A model generated the notes under the pieces. That model did not search any database and was not told the DNA's origin. It saw only the letters and a list, made by a program, of their open reading frames with translations. From Halapricum hydrolyticum (GTDB lineage Archaea > Halobacteriota > Halobacteria > Halobacteriales > Haloarculaceae), in contig JAOPKD010000021.1 in NCBI GenBank assembly GCA_025517565.1, forward strand, positions 1 to 50,179: a DNA stretch of 50,179 nucleotides. Direction: 5' to 3'. Below, in pieces: positions 1 to 8,486 of the stretch; within the stretch, counting starts at the first letter, position 1, and every line of letters begins with the position of its first letter. Position numbers and translations under genes: made by a program.

Positions 1-432
1 CTACAGCCACTCTCGACAGTCACTGCGGATCAACTTGCGGTTGACGAGAAGATGATCCGCCTGCACGGCCAAGAGTTCTGGCTGTACGGCGCTGTCGATC
101 CCCAAACGAACGAAATCTTGCACGTGAGCCTGTTTCCGACGGCGACGAAACAGACGACGCGGTGGTTTCTGGCTGAGCTTCATCGTCGTTACAGGCTCGA
201 CGACGTGGTGTTTCTCGTCGATGACGCCGACTATCTCGGCCCAGTGCTGGCCGAAGATGGCTATCGATTTCGGATACTTGCACACGGAAATCGGAATTCC
301 ATCGAACGTGTCTTTTGTGAGGTAGAACGACGAACATCATCGTTTGCAAATAGTTTCAGCCATATCGAGCTAGAGACAGCTCAAGAGTGGCTCGAAGCCT
401 TCGCCGTCTACCACAACTCACGCCAAACTTAA
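1..432 (+). CDS. IS6-family transposase, 5' end outside window
   Basis: The reading frame is open from the first base, so the protein starts upstream of the window. It is a DDE transposase of the IS6 type common in haloarchaea. The visible part has all three catalytic blocks: the first Asp in AVDEKMIRL, the second in FLVDDADYL and the Glu in RNSIERVF. The N-terminal helix-turn-helix lies outside. It resembles the complete IS6 transposase at 22761-23399 throughout. The stop codon lies in the terminal repeat, TTAACGCGA at 429-437, which matches the TTAACACGA ends of the second copy, so the element should end near 437. Confidence 0.9.
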   Translation, partial: LQPLSTVTADQLAVDEKMIRLHGQEFWLYGAVDPQTNEILHVSLFPTATKQTTRWFLAELHRRYRLDDVVFLVDDADYLGPVLAEDGYRFRILAHGNRNSIERVFCEVERRTSSFANSFSHIELETAQEWLEAFAVYHNSRQT

Positions 433-437
433 CGCGA
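429..437. repeat. Terminal inverted-repeat end of the first IS6 element
   Basis: TTAACGCGA overlaps the transposase stop. It differs by one base from the TTAACACGA seen at both ends of the IS6 copy at 22756-23443. The other end of this element is outside the window. Confidence 0.6.
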
Positions 438-440
438 TGG

Positions 441-872
441 CTAATACTGGAAGTCAGTTTCGACACGGGCGGCAGTTTCGCCCATCTCGACGAGCGCCTG
501 CTGGTAGCGCATGGCCCGGATCTTCGAGCCGTCGGCCTCGAGCGTGCCGTCCATCACACCGGAGACGATGTCGACCTCCCCCTGGATGATCCGCTTCCAG
601 TCGGTGTAGGTGCCACGGAGCGCGTAGCCGTGCGCGACCTCGTCAGGGTCGTCGAGTACGGCTGCCTGCAGGCAGTCGCCATCGCGGAGTTCGAGATAGA
701 AGTACAGCGGCTCGCCGTCGTAGGTTCCATCGGCCAGGATCTCGAGGACGAAGTCACCGTCAAAATCGACTCCCCAGCCGTCGGCAGCCTCAGCGTAAGC
801 GTCGTTGTCGTTGAGACGGTCCCGGAACGATTCGATCCAGGACTCGGCCTCGTCGGGCAGCGCGATCGCCAT
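441..872 (-). CDS. SCP2-like sterol-transfer domain protein
   Basis: A 143-residue acidic soluble protein. The central part ([11 protein letters not shown], then [12 protein letters not shown] and a C-terminal helical part with [15 protein letters not shown]) matches the layout of haloarchaeal SCP2 sterol-binding domain proteins, which form a hydrophobic lipid-binding pocket. The ligand and role in archaea are unknown. It starts at ATG 872 and reads away from the aIF1A gene. Its 3' end lies only a few bases from the IS6 end, so the element inserted just behind the stop without breaking the gene. Family assignment is by pattern recognition only. Confidence 0.65.
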   Translation of the reverse strand: MAIALPDEAESWIESFRDRLNDNDAYAEAADGWGVDFDGDFVLEILADGTYDGEPLYFYLELRDGDCLQAAVLDDPDEVAHGYALRGTYTDWKRIIQGEVDIVSGVMDGTLEADGSKIRAMRYQQALVEMGETAARVETDFQY

Positions 873-1000
873 CGTGTGCGTGGCTTCTCACCTCTCGCCC
901 TTGGATGTATCGCACGCAGCGTGTCTATCGGCCGATCCGCTGGCTCTCGATCCGCCCCGCAACCGTCAGTATGAAACCCCACGCTATCGAAACCCCACGT

Positions 1001-1288
1001 ATGGGCGACGACAGCGGGCGCAAGGACCTCCGCATGCCCGACGACGACGAAGTGTTCGCCGTCGTCACGAACATGCTGGGGGCCAACCGCGTGAAGGTAC
1101 GGTGCATGGACGGCAAGGAGCGCATCGCGCGGATTCCGGGGAAGATGCAGAAGCGTATCTGGATCCGCGAAGACGACGTCGTGCTCGTCGAACCCTGGGA
1201 CTGGCAGGACGAAAAAGCAGACATCACCTGGCGATACGACAAACAGGAAGCCGACCAGTTGCGCGACGAAGGGCACATCCAGGAGTGA
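1001..1288 (+). CDS. eif1A: Translation initiation factor aIF-1A
   Basis: A 95-residue S1/OB-fold protein that binds the A site of the small ribosomal subunit and helps start-codon selection. The core NLRMP-like opening ([15 protein letters not shown]), [12 protein letters not shown] and [15 protein letters not shown] are highly characteristic of archaeal aIF1A. The frame is open upstream to 905, but the family start is ATG 1001 ([10 protein letters not shown]); the upstream part looks like noncoding DNA. It stands alone, 79 bases before htpX. Confidence 0.95.
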   Translation: MGDDSGRKDLRMPDDDEVFAVVTNMLGANRVKVRCMDGKERIARIPGKMQKRIWIREDDVVLVEPWDWQDEKADITWRYDKQEADQLRDEGHIQE

Positions 1289-1366
1289 AAGCGACGCTGT
1301 TTTGCTGTTCGATTGCCACCGAGAGAGGGAAGTATATGAGTCTCAGACGCCTACCGACAGGTACCG

Positions 1367-2248
1367 ATGCAATGGCAACCTGACTGGGGACTGCGCGGCC
1401 GAATGGGCCTGACGATGCTGCTGCTCGGGCTCCTGTACGTCGGGTTCATCGCCGCGCTGGCAGTCTCCGGCATCAATCTCCTCGGCATAGTACTGATCCT
1501 GGGGCTGTTCAGCTTCGGGCAGTTTTTCTTCAGTGACAAGCTCGCGCTCAGAAGCATGGGTGCACGCACTGTCTCCGAGGACGAGTATCCCGAGCTCCAC
1601 GCCACCGTTGGCCGCCTCGCCCAGCAGGCCGACGTGCCGAAACCGGAGGTCGCGGTCGCTGACTCGCAGGTTCCGAACGCCTTCGCGACGGGCCGGTCAC
1701 AGTCGAAGGCGACCGTCGCCGTGACGACAGGGATCATGCAGACGCTCGATCAGGAGGAACTCGAGGGAGTGCTCGCCCACGAGCTGGCCCACATCAAGAA
1801 CCGCGACGTGATGGTGATGACGATCGCGTCGTTCCTCTCGACGATCGCCTTTATGATCGTCCGCTGGGGCTGGCTGTTCTCGGGCGGCCGCGGCGGTCGC
1901 GGCGGCAACCAGGCGCCGATCTGGGTCGCCATTCTGGTCTCGCTTGTCGTCTGGATCGTCTCGTTCGTTCTCATCCGGGCGCTTTCCCGCTATCGAGAGT
2001 ACGCTGCCGACCGCGGGGGTGCGATCATCACCGGTCGCCCGTCGGCGCTCGCGAGCGCGCTAATGAAGATCTCCGGTCGGATGGATCGCATCCCGCAGGA
2101 GGACCTCCGCGAACAGGCCGAGATGAACGCCTTCTTCATCATCCCGATCAGCAAGGGGTTCGTCGGCCGGCTGTTCAAGACCCATCCCGCGACCGAAAAG
2201 CGGGTCGAACGACTGCGCGAGATGGAACGGGAGATCGAGTCGGCGTGA
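1367..2248 (+). CDS. htpX: HtpX-like M48 membrane metalloprotease
   Basis: A 293-residue zinc protease of the cytoplasmic membrane that degrades damaged membrane proteins. Two N-terminal membrane segments (about 13-35 and 38-55) are followed by the zinc site HELAH at 138-142 and a likely third ligand E211 in SRYREYAAD. Two more hydrophobic segments lie at about 152-172 and 185-205. Length and order fit HtpX. PspAB follows 57 bases downstream, a pairing seen in other haloarchaea and actinobacteria that suggests an envelope-stress role. Confidence 0.93.
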   Translation: MQWQPDWGLRGRMGLTMLLLGLLYVGFIAALAVSGINLLGIVLILGLFSFGQFFFSDKLALRSMGARTVSEDEYPELHATVGRLAQQADVPKPEVAVADSQVPNAFATGRSQSKATVAVTTGIMQTLDQEELEGVLAHELAHIKNRDVMVMTIASFLSTIAFMIVRWGWLFSGGRGGRGGNQAPIWVAILVSLVVWIVSFVLIRALSRYREYAADRGGAIITGRPSALASALMKISGRMDRIPQEDLREQAEMNAFFIIPISKGFVGRLFKTHPATEKRVERLREMEREIESA

Positions 2249-2305
2249 GCCGCCGGGTTGCCTCGACCCCGACCCACTAAATACCACACGCCCGAACCGC
2301 CGGAT

Positions 2306-2917
2306 ATGGGACTATTCGACGGGCTGAAGCAGGCACTCGGACTCAAAGCCGAGGCCGACGCGACCCGGGACGCCGATCCCGACGACCTCTGGGGGATGAG
2401 TACGGCCTACGTGACGATGGAGGCCGATCTGGGATACGCGCCGACCGGCGACGCAGCGCTGTGTTTCGCTGCCGTCGATAGCACGGACTTCACCGACGCG
2501 CTGGAGAACGTCGAAGCGATCCTGCAAGCGGGCGAGGCCGAGACGGGCACGACCGCCGAGTTCGTCGAGGACAGCCACGGCTATCACTGGGTCGTCCTCG
2601 AAGACGACACCTTCGAGGATCTGGTCACGAGCATCCACTTCGCCGCCGACGAGCTCATCGAACAGGGCTACGGCTCGCGACTGCTCGCGGCGCTGTTCGC
2701 CTTCCAGCACCCCTCCGAGAATCGCTCGGTCTACTGGGTGTACTCGTTCCGGCGCGGGGCCTACTACCCGTTCGCGCCGATGCCTGGCAAACGCGAGCGC
2801 GATTCGAGTGCTGAGTTCAAACTTCAGAGCGTGCTCGACGGCGAACTCGACCTCGAAGACGACGAAGCCTACTGGTATCCGCTCTGGCCCGAAGACGACG
2901 GCCACCCCTGGGAGTGA
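2306..2917 (+). CDS. pspAB: PspA-associated protein PspAB
   Basis: A 203-residue acidic soluble protein. It opens with MGLFDGLKQALGL and has a conserved-looking aromatic C-terminal half (SVYWVYSFRRGAYYPFAP), as in proteins annotated PspAB. In other prokaryotes these sit with PspA and HtpX in membrane-stress loci; their biochemical role is unknown. The start at 2306 is chosen over the longer open frame because MGLFDGLK is the usual N terminus. It lies directly behind htpX and may be co-transcribed. No pspA gene is visible in the window. Confidence 0.75.
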   Translation: MGLFDGLKQALGLKAEADATRDADPDDLWGMSTAYVTMEADLGYAPTGDAALCFAAVDSTDFTDALENVEAILQAGEAETGTTAEFVEDSHGYHWVVLEDDTFEDLVTSIHFAADELIEQGYGSRLLAALFAFQHPSENRSVYWVYSFRRGAYYPFAPMPGKRERDSSAEFKLQSVLDGELDLEDDEAYWYPLWPEDDGHPWE

Positions 2918-3088
2918 CACCGCCGGCGATAGGTTGGTACAGACGTTCTGCACCCCGACCGGGCTCGAAATGGGACGGTTGCTAGCACGGCGCGACCCCG
3001 CCGTCTTCGCACCTAAACCCAGCGATTCGATGGCGCTCCAGGGGCGCTTTGTCCTGCGGTTTCACTTTCACTATACTGTTAACGAGGG

Positions 3089-3094
3089 TTTATG
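3089..3094 (+). promoter_or_regulatory. TATA box of radA
   Basis: TTTATG lies 25-30 bases before the radA ATG at 3119, the spacing expected for a leaderless haloarchaeal transcript. Confidence 0.55.
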
Positions 3095-3118
3095 ACCCAT
3101 CCGATCTAACCGAGGCGT

Positions 3119-4168
3119 ATGGCAGCGACCGAAGACCTCGAAGACCTGCCGGGCGTCGGTCCGGCGACAGCCGAAAAGTTGCGCGAGAACGGATACGAGT
3201 CCTACCAGGGGATCGCCGTCGCCTCGCCGGGCGAGTTGTCGAACACGGCCGACGTCGGCGAGTCCTCGGCGGCGGATATCATCCAGGCCGCCCGCGAGGC
3301 CGCCGACATCGGCGGGTTCGAGAGCGGTGCGACGGTTCTCGAGCGACGGGAGCAGATCGGCAAGCTCTCCTGGGGCGTCGAGGAGGTCGACGAGTTGCTC
3401 GGCGGCGGCGTCGAGACCCAGTCGATCACCGAAGTCTACGGCGAGTTCGGGGCCGGCAAGTCCCAGGTGACTCACCAGCTGGCCGTGACGGTCCAGCTGC
3501 CGGCCGAGCACGGCGGGCTGGAGGGCAGCGCGATCTTTATCGACAGCGAGGACACCTTCCGACCCGAGCGGATCGAGCAGATGGTCAACGGGCTGGACGA
3601 CGAGACCATCGAGGCGACGATGGCCCTTCACGGGGTCGTCGGCGAGGAGAGCGACGCCGACGCCGGTGACGAGTCGCTGGTCGACGATCTCGTCGAGTCG
3701 ATGCTCGACAAGATCCACGTCGCGAAGGCGTTCAACTCCAACCACCAGATCCTGCTGGCCGAGAAGGCCCAGGAGATCGCCAGCGAGTCCCAGGACGACG
3801 AGTTCCCGGTTCGCCTGCTCGCGGTCGACTCGCTGACCGCCCACTTCCGCGCCGAGTACGTCGGTCGTGGCGAACTCGCGGAGCGCCAGCAGAAACTCAA
3901 CAAGCATCTCCACGACCTGATGCGCGTCGGCGACCTGAACAACACCGCCGTCGTCGTCACCAACCAGGTCGCCTCGAACCCCGATTCCTTCTTCGGCGAT
4001 CCGACCCAGCCGATCGGTGGTAACATCCTGGGTCACACCTCGACCTTCCGGATGTACCTCCGCAAGTCCAAGGGCAACAAGCGGATCGTCAAGCTGGTCG
4101 ACGCGCCGAACCTGCCCGACGGCGAGGCCGTCATGCGCGTCGAGGAAGGTGGCCTGATGGCCGAGTAA
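3119..4168 (+). CDS. radA: DNA repair and recombination protein RadA
   Basis: A 349-residue archaeal RecA/Rad51 recombinase that forms filaments on single-stranded DNA and drives strand exchange. The N-terminal helix-hairpin-helix domain (about 1-62) includes [12 protein letters not shown]. The ATPase core has Walker A GEFGAGKS at 108-115, Walker B in [14 protein letters not shown], and the DNA-binding loop region with [13 protein letters not shown]. It ends in the typical [11 protein letters not shown]. Length is full. A degenerate copy of this tail is found at 6273-6323. Confidence 0.97.
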   Translation: MAATEDLEDLPGVGPATAEKLRENGYESYQGIAVASPGELSNTADVGESSAADIIQAAREAADIGGFESGATVLERREQIGKLSWGVEEVDELLGGGVETQSITEVYGEFGAGKSQVTHQLAVTVQLPAEHGGLEGSAIFIDSEDTFRPERIEQMVNGLDDETIEATMALHGVVGEESDADAGDESLVDDLVESMLDKIHVAKAFNSNHQILLAEKAQEIASESQDDEFPVRLLAVDSLTAHFRAEYVGRGELAERQQKLNKHLHDLMRVGDLNNTAVVVTNQVASNPDSFFGDPTQPIGGNILGHTSTFRMYLRKSKGNKRIVKLVDAPNLPDGEAVMRVEEGGLMAE

Positions 4169-4282
4169 CCCAGCGGATTCCAGCAGGTGTCAGTGTTTCA
4201 CTATCGACGGAGCCTTGGGGGGGTTCGTCGTGTCGTCTCACACCGGGACAACGGATTTGTCCGTTCGTCGTCACGCCCCGAT

Positions 4283-4375
4283 ATGGAGATCCGTGAGTTG
4301 ACCGACGTACACGAGCGACGGGAGGCGGTCCCGATCCTGCGGCAGTTGTGGAGCGATGCTGACTCGGCTGAATTG
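4283..4375 (+). pseudogene. N-terminal fragment of a GNAT-type acetyltransferase
   Basis: About 31 codons beginning MEIRELTDVHERREAV and continuing through ILRQLWSDADSAEL resemble the start of haloarchaeal GNAT acetyltransferases. The frame then runs into the right end of the IS200/IS605 element and stops at 4393. The rest of the gene is not found on the other side of the element, so this is a remnant. The family call rests on a short stretch and is tentative. Confidence 0.5.
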
Positions 4376-4410
4376 ACATCCTCCCGCCCCTGAAGGGGCG
4401 AGATTCCACC
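4376..4410 (-). ncRNA. Right-end hairpin and probable 3' end of the TnpB guide (omega) RNA
   Basis: In this family the guide RNA spans the 3' part of tnpB and the right-end hairpin and takes its guide from the flanking DNA. Here the hairpin is at 4385-4400, and the flank, read on the minus strand from about 4375 downward, is the acetyltransferase fragment. The RNA itself is inferred from the family. Confidence 0.45.
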
Positions 4411-4422
4411 GTGGGGGTTCGG

Positions 4423-5754
4423 CTACGCCGATTCCCCGGCGGTAACTTGCGGGTTTGTGTGCTCCTCGTTGGGACGGTGAGCGCGTGACGATGTCCCCAG
4501 AAATCGGAGATTTCTGGTGTGCGAACGAGACGCGGCGCGTCTCGTTAACGCCGACCACTGGTGGTCGTCCCACTTGAGGCACACGGGCCGTGCCATCGGC
4601 CGTGGTACGTTCGATTCGTGGCGTCGGAGGAACGTCTCTGATGCCGTGAGGTCTGCGTGGCCCTCGAAGCCGCAGGTACACGTGAGCGTGTCGCGGTGGC
4701 GCGTGGTGTCCTCGGTCGAACCGCAGTTCGGACACTCTTGGGAGGTCCACGCTTCGGGGCGGACTTCGACGGTGATACCGTACTCCTCGGCGGTACACGC
4801 CAGCCGGTTGATGAACGCCCGGAACGCCCAGAAGTTGTGCGTCTTGGCGTTCACCCGCACCGACCAGTGCGTTTCGAGTACGTCCGTGAGATCGCCCACG
4901 TACACCGTCGAAACGCCTTCTTCGTACAGCCGCTCCATGAGATCGCGGGCGAGCGCGCCCATGGCATGGTCGCGCCGTCGCGTCCGGCGGCGATACAGCC
5001 GTCGAATCCGCTTCGACGTGTACCGACCGTCTTCGAGGAGCGACTGAAGCCGGGCGATCTCCCTGGTCGTGTCCCGGAACCGCTCGAAGAGCTCCCGCCC
5101 CTCGTAGAGGTACTGCTGGCCGGTCGTAGTCGTACAGGCGACGATGTTGTTTGCGCCAATATCCAGAGCGGCGGTTTCGTTCGCCAGTGGTGAATCCTGT
5201 CGAGAACCCTCTACCGTGACAGGCTGAATGGCCCTGAATTGGTCGCTCAACTCGTCGTAGTACAACTCCAACCGGCCTTGGTCGCCCGACCACTTCGGGC
5301 GACCGCGAACATCGAGCGTGAGCCGTTCGCGGTAGCCCATGTCGTACTTGTCTTTGAGGTCGCTGCCGACCGTGATTTCGATGGTCGAACAGTCGCCCCA
5401 CCGAAGCGTGTACTGGTCGTTCCGGATGTAGGTCCGCAACTCCCGGCCGTCGTCCTCGTTGCCCCAGTACCCCGGCGGAGCCGTGTCCTCGCCGTTGTCG
5501 CGGGCGGCGAAGAACGACCGCCACGCTTCGCTGTTCTTGCGAATCACCTGTTGAGCGGTGGCACTTCCGAGAACGCCGACGTACTGCTTGCGGTAGTCGG
5601 CGGTGTCCCACACGCTCTCGCCGTCGAAGAACTGTTGACGGCGTTCGTAGGTGAGTTCGTTCCAGAGGCTCGCAGAGGCGTCCAACAGCCGCCGTAGAAG
5701 CTCCTCGTCCTCGGGTGAACGGGGAACGACGGTGAAGGTGTTGACGCGCCTCAC
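4423..5754 (-). CDS. tnpB: TnpB-like RNA-guided nuclease with altered RuvC-II motif
   Basis: A 443-residue TnpB homologue. The N-terminal part begins [17 protein letters not shown]. RuvC-I has D198 in [12 protein letters not shown], and RuvC-III has D368 in GHADLTAS. A zinc ribbon has C341, C344, C359 and C361. The RuvC-II position, usually a Glu in a V-E-D-L context, reads VYVGDLTDV here, with Gly at 287. The second tnpB at 22057-22782 keeps the Glu (FEDLEQI). Either this subfamily uses another acidic residue or the protein binds without cutting. It overlaps tnpA by four bases. The C-terminal 60 residues are basic and low in complexity, and overlap the presumed guide RNA. Confidence 0.9.
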   Translation of the reverse strand: MRRVNTFTVVPRSPEDEELLRRLLDASASLWNELTYERRQQFFDGESVWDTADYRKQYVGVLGSATAQQVIRKNSEAWRSFFAARDNGEDTAPPGYWGNEDDGRELRTYIRNDQYTLRWGDCSTIEITVGSDLKDKYDMGYRERLTLDVRGRPKWSGDQGRLELYYDELSDQFRAIQPVTVEGSRQDSPLANETAALDIGANNIVACTTTTGQQYLYEGRELFERFRDTTREIARLQSLLEDGRYTSKRIRRLYRRRTRRRDHAMGALARDLMERLYEEGVSTVYVGDLTDVLETHWSVRVNAKTHNFWAFRAFINRLACTAEEYGITVEVRPEAWTSQECPNCGSTEDTTRHRDTLTCTCGFEGHADLTASETFLRRHESNVPRPMARPVCLKWDDHQWSALTRRAASRSHTRNLRFLGTSSRAHRPNEEHTNPQVTAGESA

Positions 5755-6128
5755 GCTTGTTGCTCCGTTTGCTCTTGGATGTACTGCTCGACAGCGTCTT
5801 TTGAGACACTGCCGGCACTACCGGCGTAGTACGAGCGCGTCCACTTGATGCGGTCGGGGAACCGCTCATTGTACCACCGCGCGGAGATCCCCTTCACCCA
5901 GTTGACGATGAGGGACGGGGCGTTCCGAGGTGGACTCCCGATGAACAAGTGGACGTGGTCGGGCATGATTTCGGCTTCGACCAATTCGAGGTCTTTGTCG
6001 TCGCAGATTTCCTCGAAGATGGACCGAAGCCGGTCGGCGGTCGCACCCGTGAGACGCGGCTCCCGGTATTTCGGGATGAATACTATGTGGTAGTAAAGTT
6101 CGTAAACCGCATGACGGGTACTCTTCAC
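5751..6128 (-). CDS. tnpA: IS200/IS605 TnpA transposase (Y1 HUH)
   Basis: A 125-residue single-strand DNA transposase that cuts and joins the element ends. The HUH metal-binding motif is H58-V-H60 in [10 protein letters not shown], and the catalytic tyrosine is Y116 in EQYIQEQ. The opening [19 protein letters not shown] is typical. Length is near the family norm, so the enzyme looks intact and the element may still be mobile. It is translationally coupled to tnpB, whose start overlaps its stop. Confidence 0.95.
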   Translation of the reverse strand: MKSTRHAVYELYYHIVFIPKYREPRLTGATADRLRSIFEEICDDKDLELVEAEIMPDHVHLFIGSPPRNAPSLIVNWVKGISARWYNERFPDRIKWTRSYYAGSAGSVSKDAVEQYIQEQTEQQA

Positions 6129-6230
6129 TATACGTGTATACCATAGCCGGGATGGGTGCTAAGTGTTTCGGTCGAACCCCGGCCCGGCCGTTGTCGGTGG
6201 TCTGAGTTGCCGGGCCTACCGCTTGACTCC

Positions 6231-6242
6231 GCCCTGAAGGGC
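6231..6242. repeat. Left-end hairpin of the IS200/IS605 element
   Basis: GCCCT-ga-AGGGC mirrors the right-end hairpin at 4385-4400. It sits about 100 bases upstream of the tnpA start, where TnpA would recognise it. Confidence 0.6.
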
Positions 6243-6272
6243 GAGGCTTGCGCTCGAAAACAACGTCACACC

Positions 6273-6323
6273 GACGACAAGGCCGCCATGCGCGTCGTGG
6301 AAGGCGGCCTCATGGCAAAATGG
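6273..6323 (+). pseudogene. Degenerate copy of the radA 3' end
   Basis: Read in one frame, this stretch gives DDKAAMRVVEGGLMAK, against [16 protein letters not shown] at the end of intact radA (4118-4168). By hand count about 40 of 51 bases match. It has no start and no stop at the matching place, so it is a relic. It lies just outside the left end of the IS200/IS605 element, whose other flank is the DNA just behind radA. Confidence 0.5.
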
Positions 6324-6522
6324 CGGTCGCACCGCTGTTCACCCACCCGACCGTCGTTTCGTGTCGAACCCGATCCAGGCCTGTCCCGTATCAGGCCCCG
6401 GAGTGAAAGTGAACGGATCGAGGTGGAACCACAAGACGTGAGCCGGTTTCGATCCGAAGGCAGGGGGTTGAGAATGACTCGCGCGGGTCGAAGCGACGAT
6501 CGGCGAGTATCGCTTCAGACTC

Positions 6523-6612
6523 GGGATTCTGGGTTCAAATTCCGATAAACTCGCTTCGCTCGTCTATCGGCGTTCGCAAACGCGTCGCGTTCGCTCACTC
6601 CCAGTCCTGGCG
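6523..6612 (+). repeat. Split copy of the tRNA-Ser 3' end
   Basis: GGGATTCTGGGTTCAAAT (6523-6540) and TCCCAGTCCTGGCG (6599-6612) together reproduce the last third of tRNA-Ser at 6687-6768. A 58-base insert breaks the copy inside the T arm. The insert begins with CCGATA and has TATCGG inside it, so it can fold into a stem. This looks like an old attachment-site scar. Confidence 0.6.
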
Positions 6613-6652
6613 TTGCGGCCACTCGTTTCCGTATCCGACTCAGAACGAAAGT

Positions 6653-6660
6653 CCTTAACC
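6653..6660 (+). promoter_or_regulatory. Possible TATA box for tRNA-Ser
   Basis: CCTTAACC lies about 30 bases before the mature tRNA 5' end. It is a weak but correctly spaced match. Confidence 0.35.
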
Positions 6661-6686
6661 GACCGGTTGCGGATATAGCAATACGA

Positions 6687-6768
6687 GCCAGGATGGCCGA
6701 ACGGTAAGGCGCACGCCTGGAAAGCGTGTTCCCTTTCGGGATTCTGGGTTCAAATCCCAGTCCTGGCG
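6687..6768 (+). tRNA. tRNA-Ser (anticodon GGA)
   Basis: The acceptor stem GCCAGGA (6687-6693) pairs with TCCTGGC (6761-6767), with discriminator G at 6768. The anticodon loop CTGGAAA gives GGA. There is a long variable arm (GTTCCCTTTCGGGA), as expected for a class II tRNA, and a TTCAAAT T-loop. No intron is seen and CCA is not encoded. Confidence 0.95.
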
Positions 6769-6884
6769 CTTCTACGACTGACTGCGAACGAGGAGCGACA
6801 GCGACGAGTGAGCCAGCAGTCGCGAAACCCAGAAACGGGATTTTAACCCCTACCAGTCGCGCGCAGCGAAGCGAGCACGTCTGG

Positions 6885-6911
6885 TTCTGGGTTCAAATCC
6901 CAGTCCTGGCG
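6885..6911 (+). repeat. Second copy of the tRNA-Ser 3' end
   Basis: 27 bases from TTCTGGGTTCAAATCCCAG to the final GGCG are identical to 6742-6768. Similarity continues for roughly 28 more bases beyond the tRNA end in both copies (CTTCTACGACTGACTGCGAA against TCTTCTGTGACTGACTACGA). This is the pattern left by integration into a tRNA gene. The stretch from 6912 to 7199 has no gene and is AT-richer than its surroundings. Confidence 0.75.
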
Positions 6912-7199
6912 TCTTCTGTGACTGACTACGAATGAGTAATCGGATTTCTCTCTGCACTCGCGGCTGGATCCACATTGATTTATTATCTTATTACTTCCAC
7001 CTCGTCTGCGTCTGATCCTGACTAGTGAATACACGCTGTTTTTCCGTTCGATCCGGCGCCTACTCGCTATCGAAGTACCGCAGATCTTTTCTAACTGACC
7101 ACAAGGCGATCATAGCGAACAGGACCAATCACAGCCCATCTCAGCGATCGACTCAGACAGTAGAATTTAACGCTCGCTGGTCCCCACAGTCACGTAGAT

Positions 7200-8402
7200 A
7201 TGGTCGGGGTGTTACTGGCCATTGGTATCCTCGTGGCCGCCTTCGTCGGGTTCAACATCGGCGGGTCCTCGACCGGCGTGGCATTCGGGCCGGCGGTCGG
7301 GGCGGGAACGATTTCGAAACTCGGCGCGGCGGCGCTGATGACGGTGTTCGCGCTGGCTGGCGGGCTGACCGTCGGGCGGGAGGTCGTCGACACCCTGGGA
7401 TCGGACATCGTCACGACGGAGTTCACGATGGTCGTGAGCATCGTCGTGCTGTTTTTCGTCGGGTTCGCGCTCTTTCTGTCGAACGTCGCGGGCGTGCCGG
7501 CTTCGACGTCGATGACGGCGGTCGGCGCGATCGCCGGGCTCGGGCTGGCCGAACACACGCTGCAGTGGCGGGTGATGGGCCAGATCGTCGCCTGGTGGCT
7601 GGTCGCGCCGGTCGTCGCCTTCTGGGTCAGCGGCGTCATCGGACGCTATCTCTACCCGACCCTCGTGGAGTGGTTCGCGATCAGCCAGTCGGAGGGGGCG
7701 CTGTTCGTCCTCGATCGCTCCGGAACGCTTCCGCGGCCGCGCCTGGGCGAAGAGACGACTCCTCGGGAGGTGTTCGGGACGACGCTGGTCGTCGGGATCG
7801 GCTGTTACATGGCCTTCGCCGCGGGGGCGTCGAACGTCGCCAACGCCGTCGCGCCGCTGGTCGGCAGCGGCTCGCTCGGCGAGACGGAGGGGATCTTGCT
7901 CGCCGGCGGTGCGATCGGTCTCGGCGCGTTCACGATCGCTCGCCGGACGATGGACACGGTCGGCAACGATCTGACGGATCTGCCGCTGCTGGCGGCGATC
8001 GTCGTCGCCGTCGTGAGTTCGACCGTCGTGACAGGCCTCTCGGCGATCGGCATCCCCGCGAGCTTCGTCGTCATCGCGACGATGAGCATCGTCGGCCTCG
8101 GCTGGGGTCGGGCGACCCGGACTGTCACGCTCGAAGAGACGGTCCACGGAGAGACTCCCGACGTCTCGGTCGGGGCACTCACTGCGGACGCAGCGGACGC
8201 ACCGACCGTCGGCGGCGAGGCCGGAACGCCCACCGGCGTCGAGACCCAGCCGATCGGCGAAGAGCGCAGCGAGGATATCCCGGCTGCAACTGAGTTGTTC
8301 GAGCCGAAGACGACTGCGAGAGTCGTTCTCATGCAGAATCTCGTCCCGTCGGTCGCGACGATCGCGGCCTTTCTTGTGTTTCGATTCGTCCCGATTATCT
8401 AA
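7200..8402 (+). CDS. pitA: PiT-family inorganic phosphate transporter
   Basis: A 400-residue membrane protein with about ten to twelve hydrophobic segments and two related halves, as in PiT (Pho4) proteins that import phosphate with a cation. The signature repeats are FVGFNIGGSSTG near the start and FAAGASNVANAVAPLVGSG in the second half; the usual Asp of GANDVAN is Ser in both. VPASTSMTAVGAIAGLG and IPASFVVIATMSIVGLG are the second paired motif. A hydrophilic acidic loop at about 310-370 precedes the last segment. It is monocistronic by position. Confidence 0.92.
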   Translation: MVGVLLAIGILVAAFVGFNIGGSSTGVAFGPAVGAGTISKLGAAALMTVFALAGGLTVGREVVDTLGSDIVTTEFTMVVSIVVLFFVGFALFLSNVAGVPASTSMTAVGAIAGLGLAEHTLQWRVMGQIVAWWLVAPVVAFWVSGVIGRYLYPTLVEWFAISQSEGALFVLDRSGTLPRPRLGEETTPREVFGTTLVVGIGCYMAFAAGASNVANAVAPLVGSGSLGETEGILLAGGAIGLGAFTIARRTMDTVGNDLTDLPLLAAIVVAVVSSTVVTGLSAIGIPASFVVIATMSIVGLGWGRATRTVTLEETVHGETPDVSVGALTADAADAPTVGGEAGTPTGVETQPIGEERSEDIPAATELFEPKTTARVVLMQNLVPSVATIAAFLVFRFVPII

Positions 8403-8486
8403 TGTTACCCCTTGCCGTGTGAAGAGACACCATGTGACATCCCGAACAGCAAAGTCTAACCGTTAGGCGTCAGTACACATCGGGTG

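Larger units (their letters stand above)
4376..6255 (-). mobile_element. IS200/IS605-type element carrying tnpA and tnpB
   Basis: The element lies on the minus strand with tnpA first and tnpB second. The right end is marked by the hairpin CGCCCCT-ga-AGGGGCG (4385-4400) followed outward by GGAGGATGTCAA, a form typical of haloarchaeal elements of this family. The left end has a related hairpin GCCCT-ga-AGGGC (6231-6242). There are no terminal inverted repeats or target duplications, as expected for single-strand HUH transposition. Exact outer borders are estimated. The left and right flanks do not belong to one interrupted gene. Confidence 0.8.

Noticed and set aside
387..974. 195-codon plus frame opposite the SCP2-like gene
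   Set aside because: Begins inside the IS6 transposase and is antisense to the SCP2-like protein, which has the better composition.
3071..4036. 321-codon open frame on the minus strand inside radA
   Set aside because: It is the antisense shadow of radA; high-GC haloarchaeal genes often have open complementary frames. Its sequence shows no domain.
6843..7034. 63-codon minus frame over the second tRNA-Ser end
   Set aside because: It reads through a tRNA-derived repeat and has no matching features.
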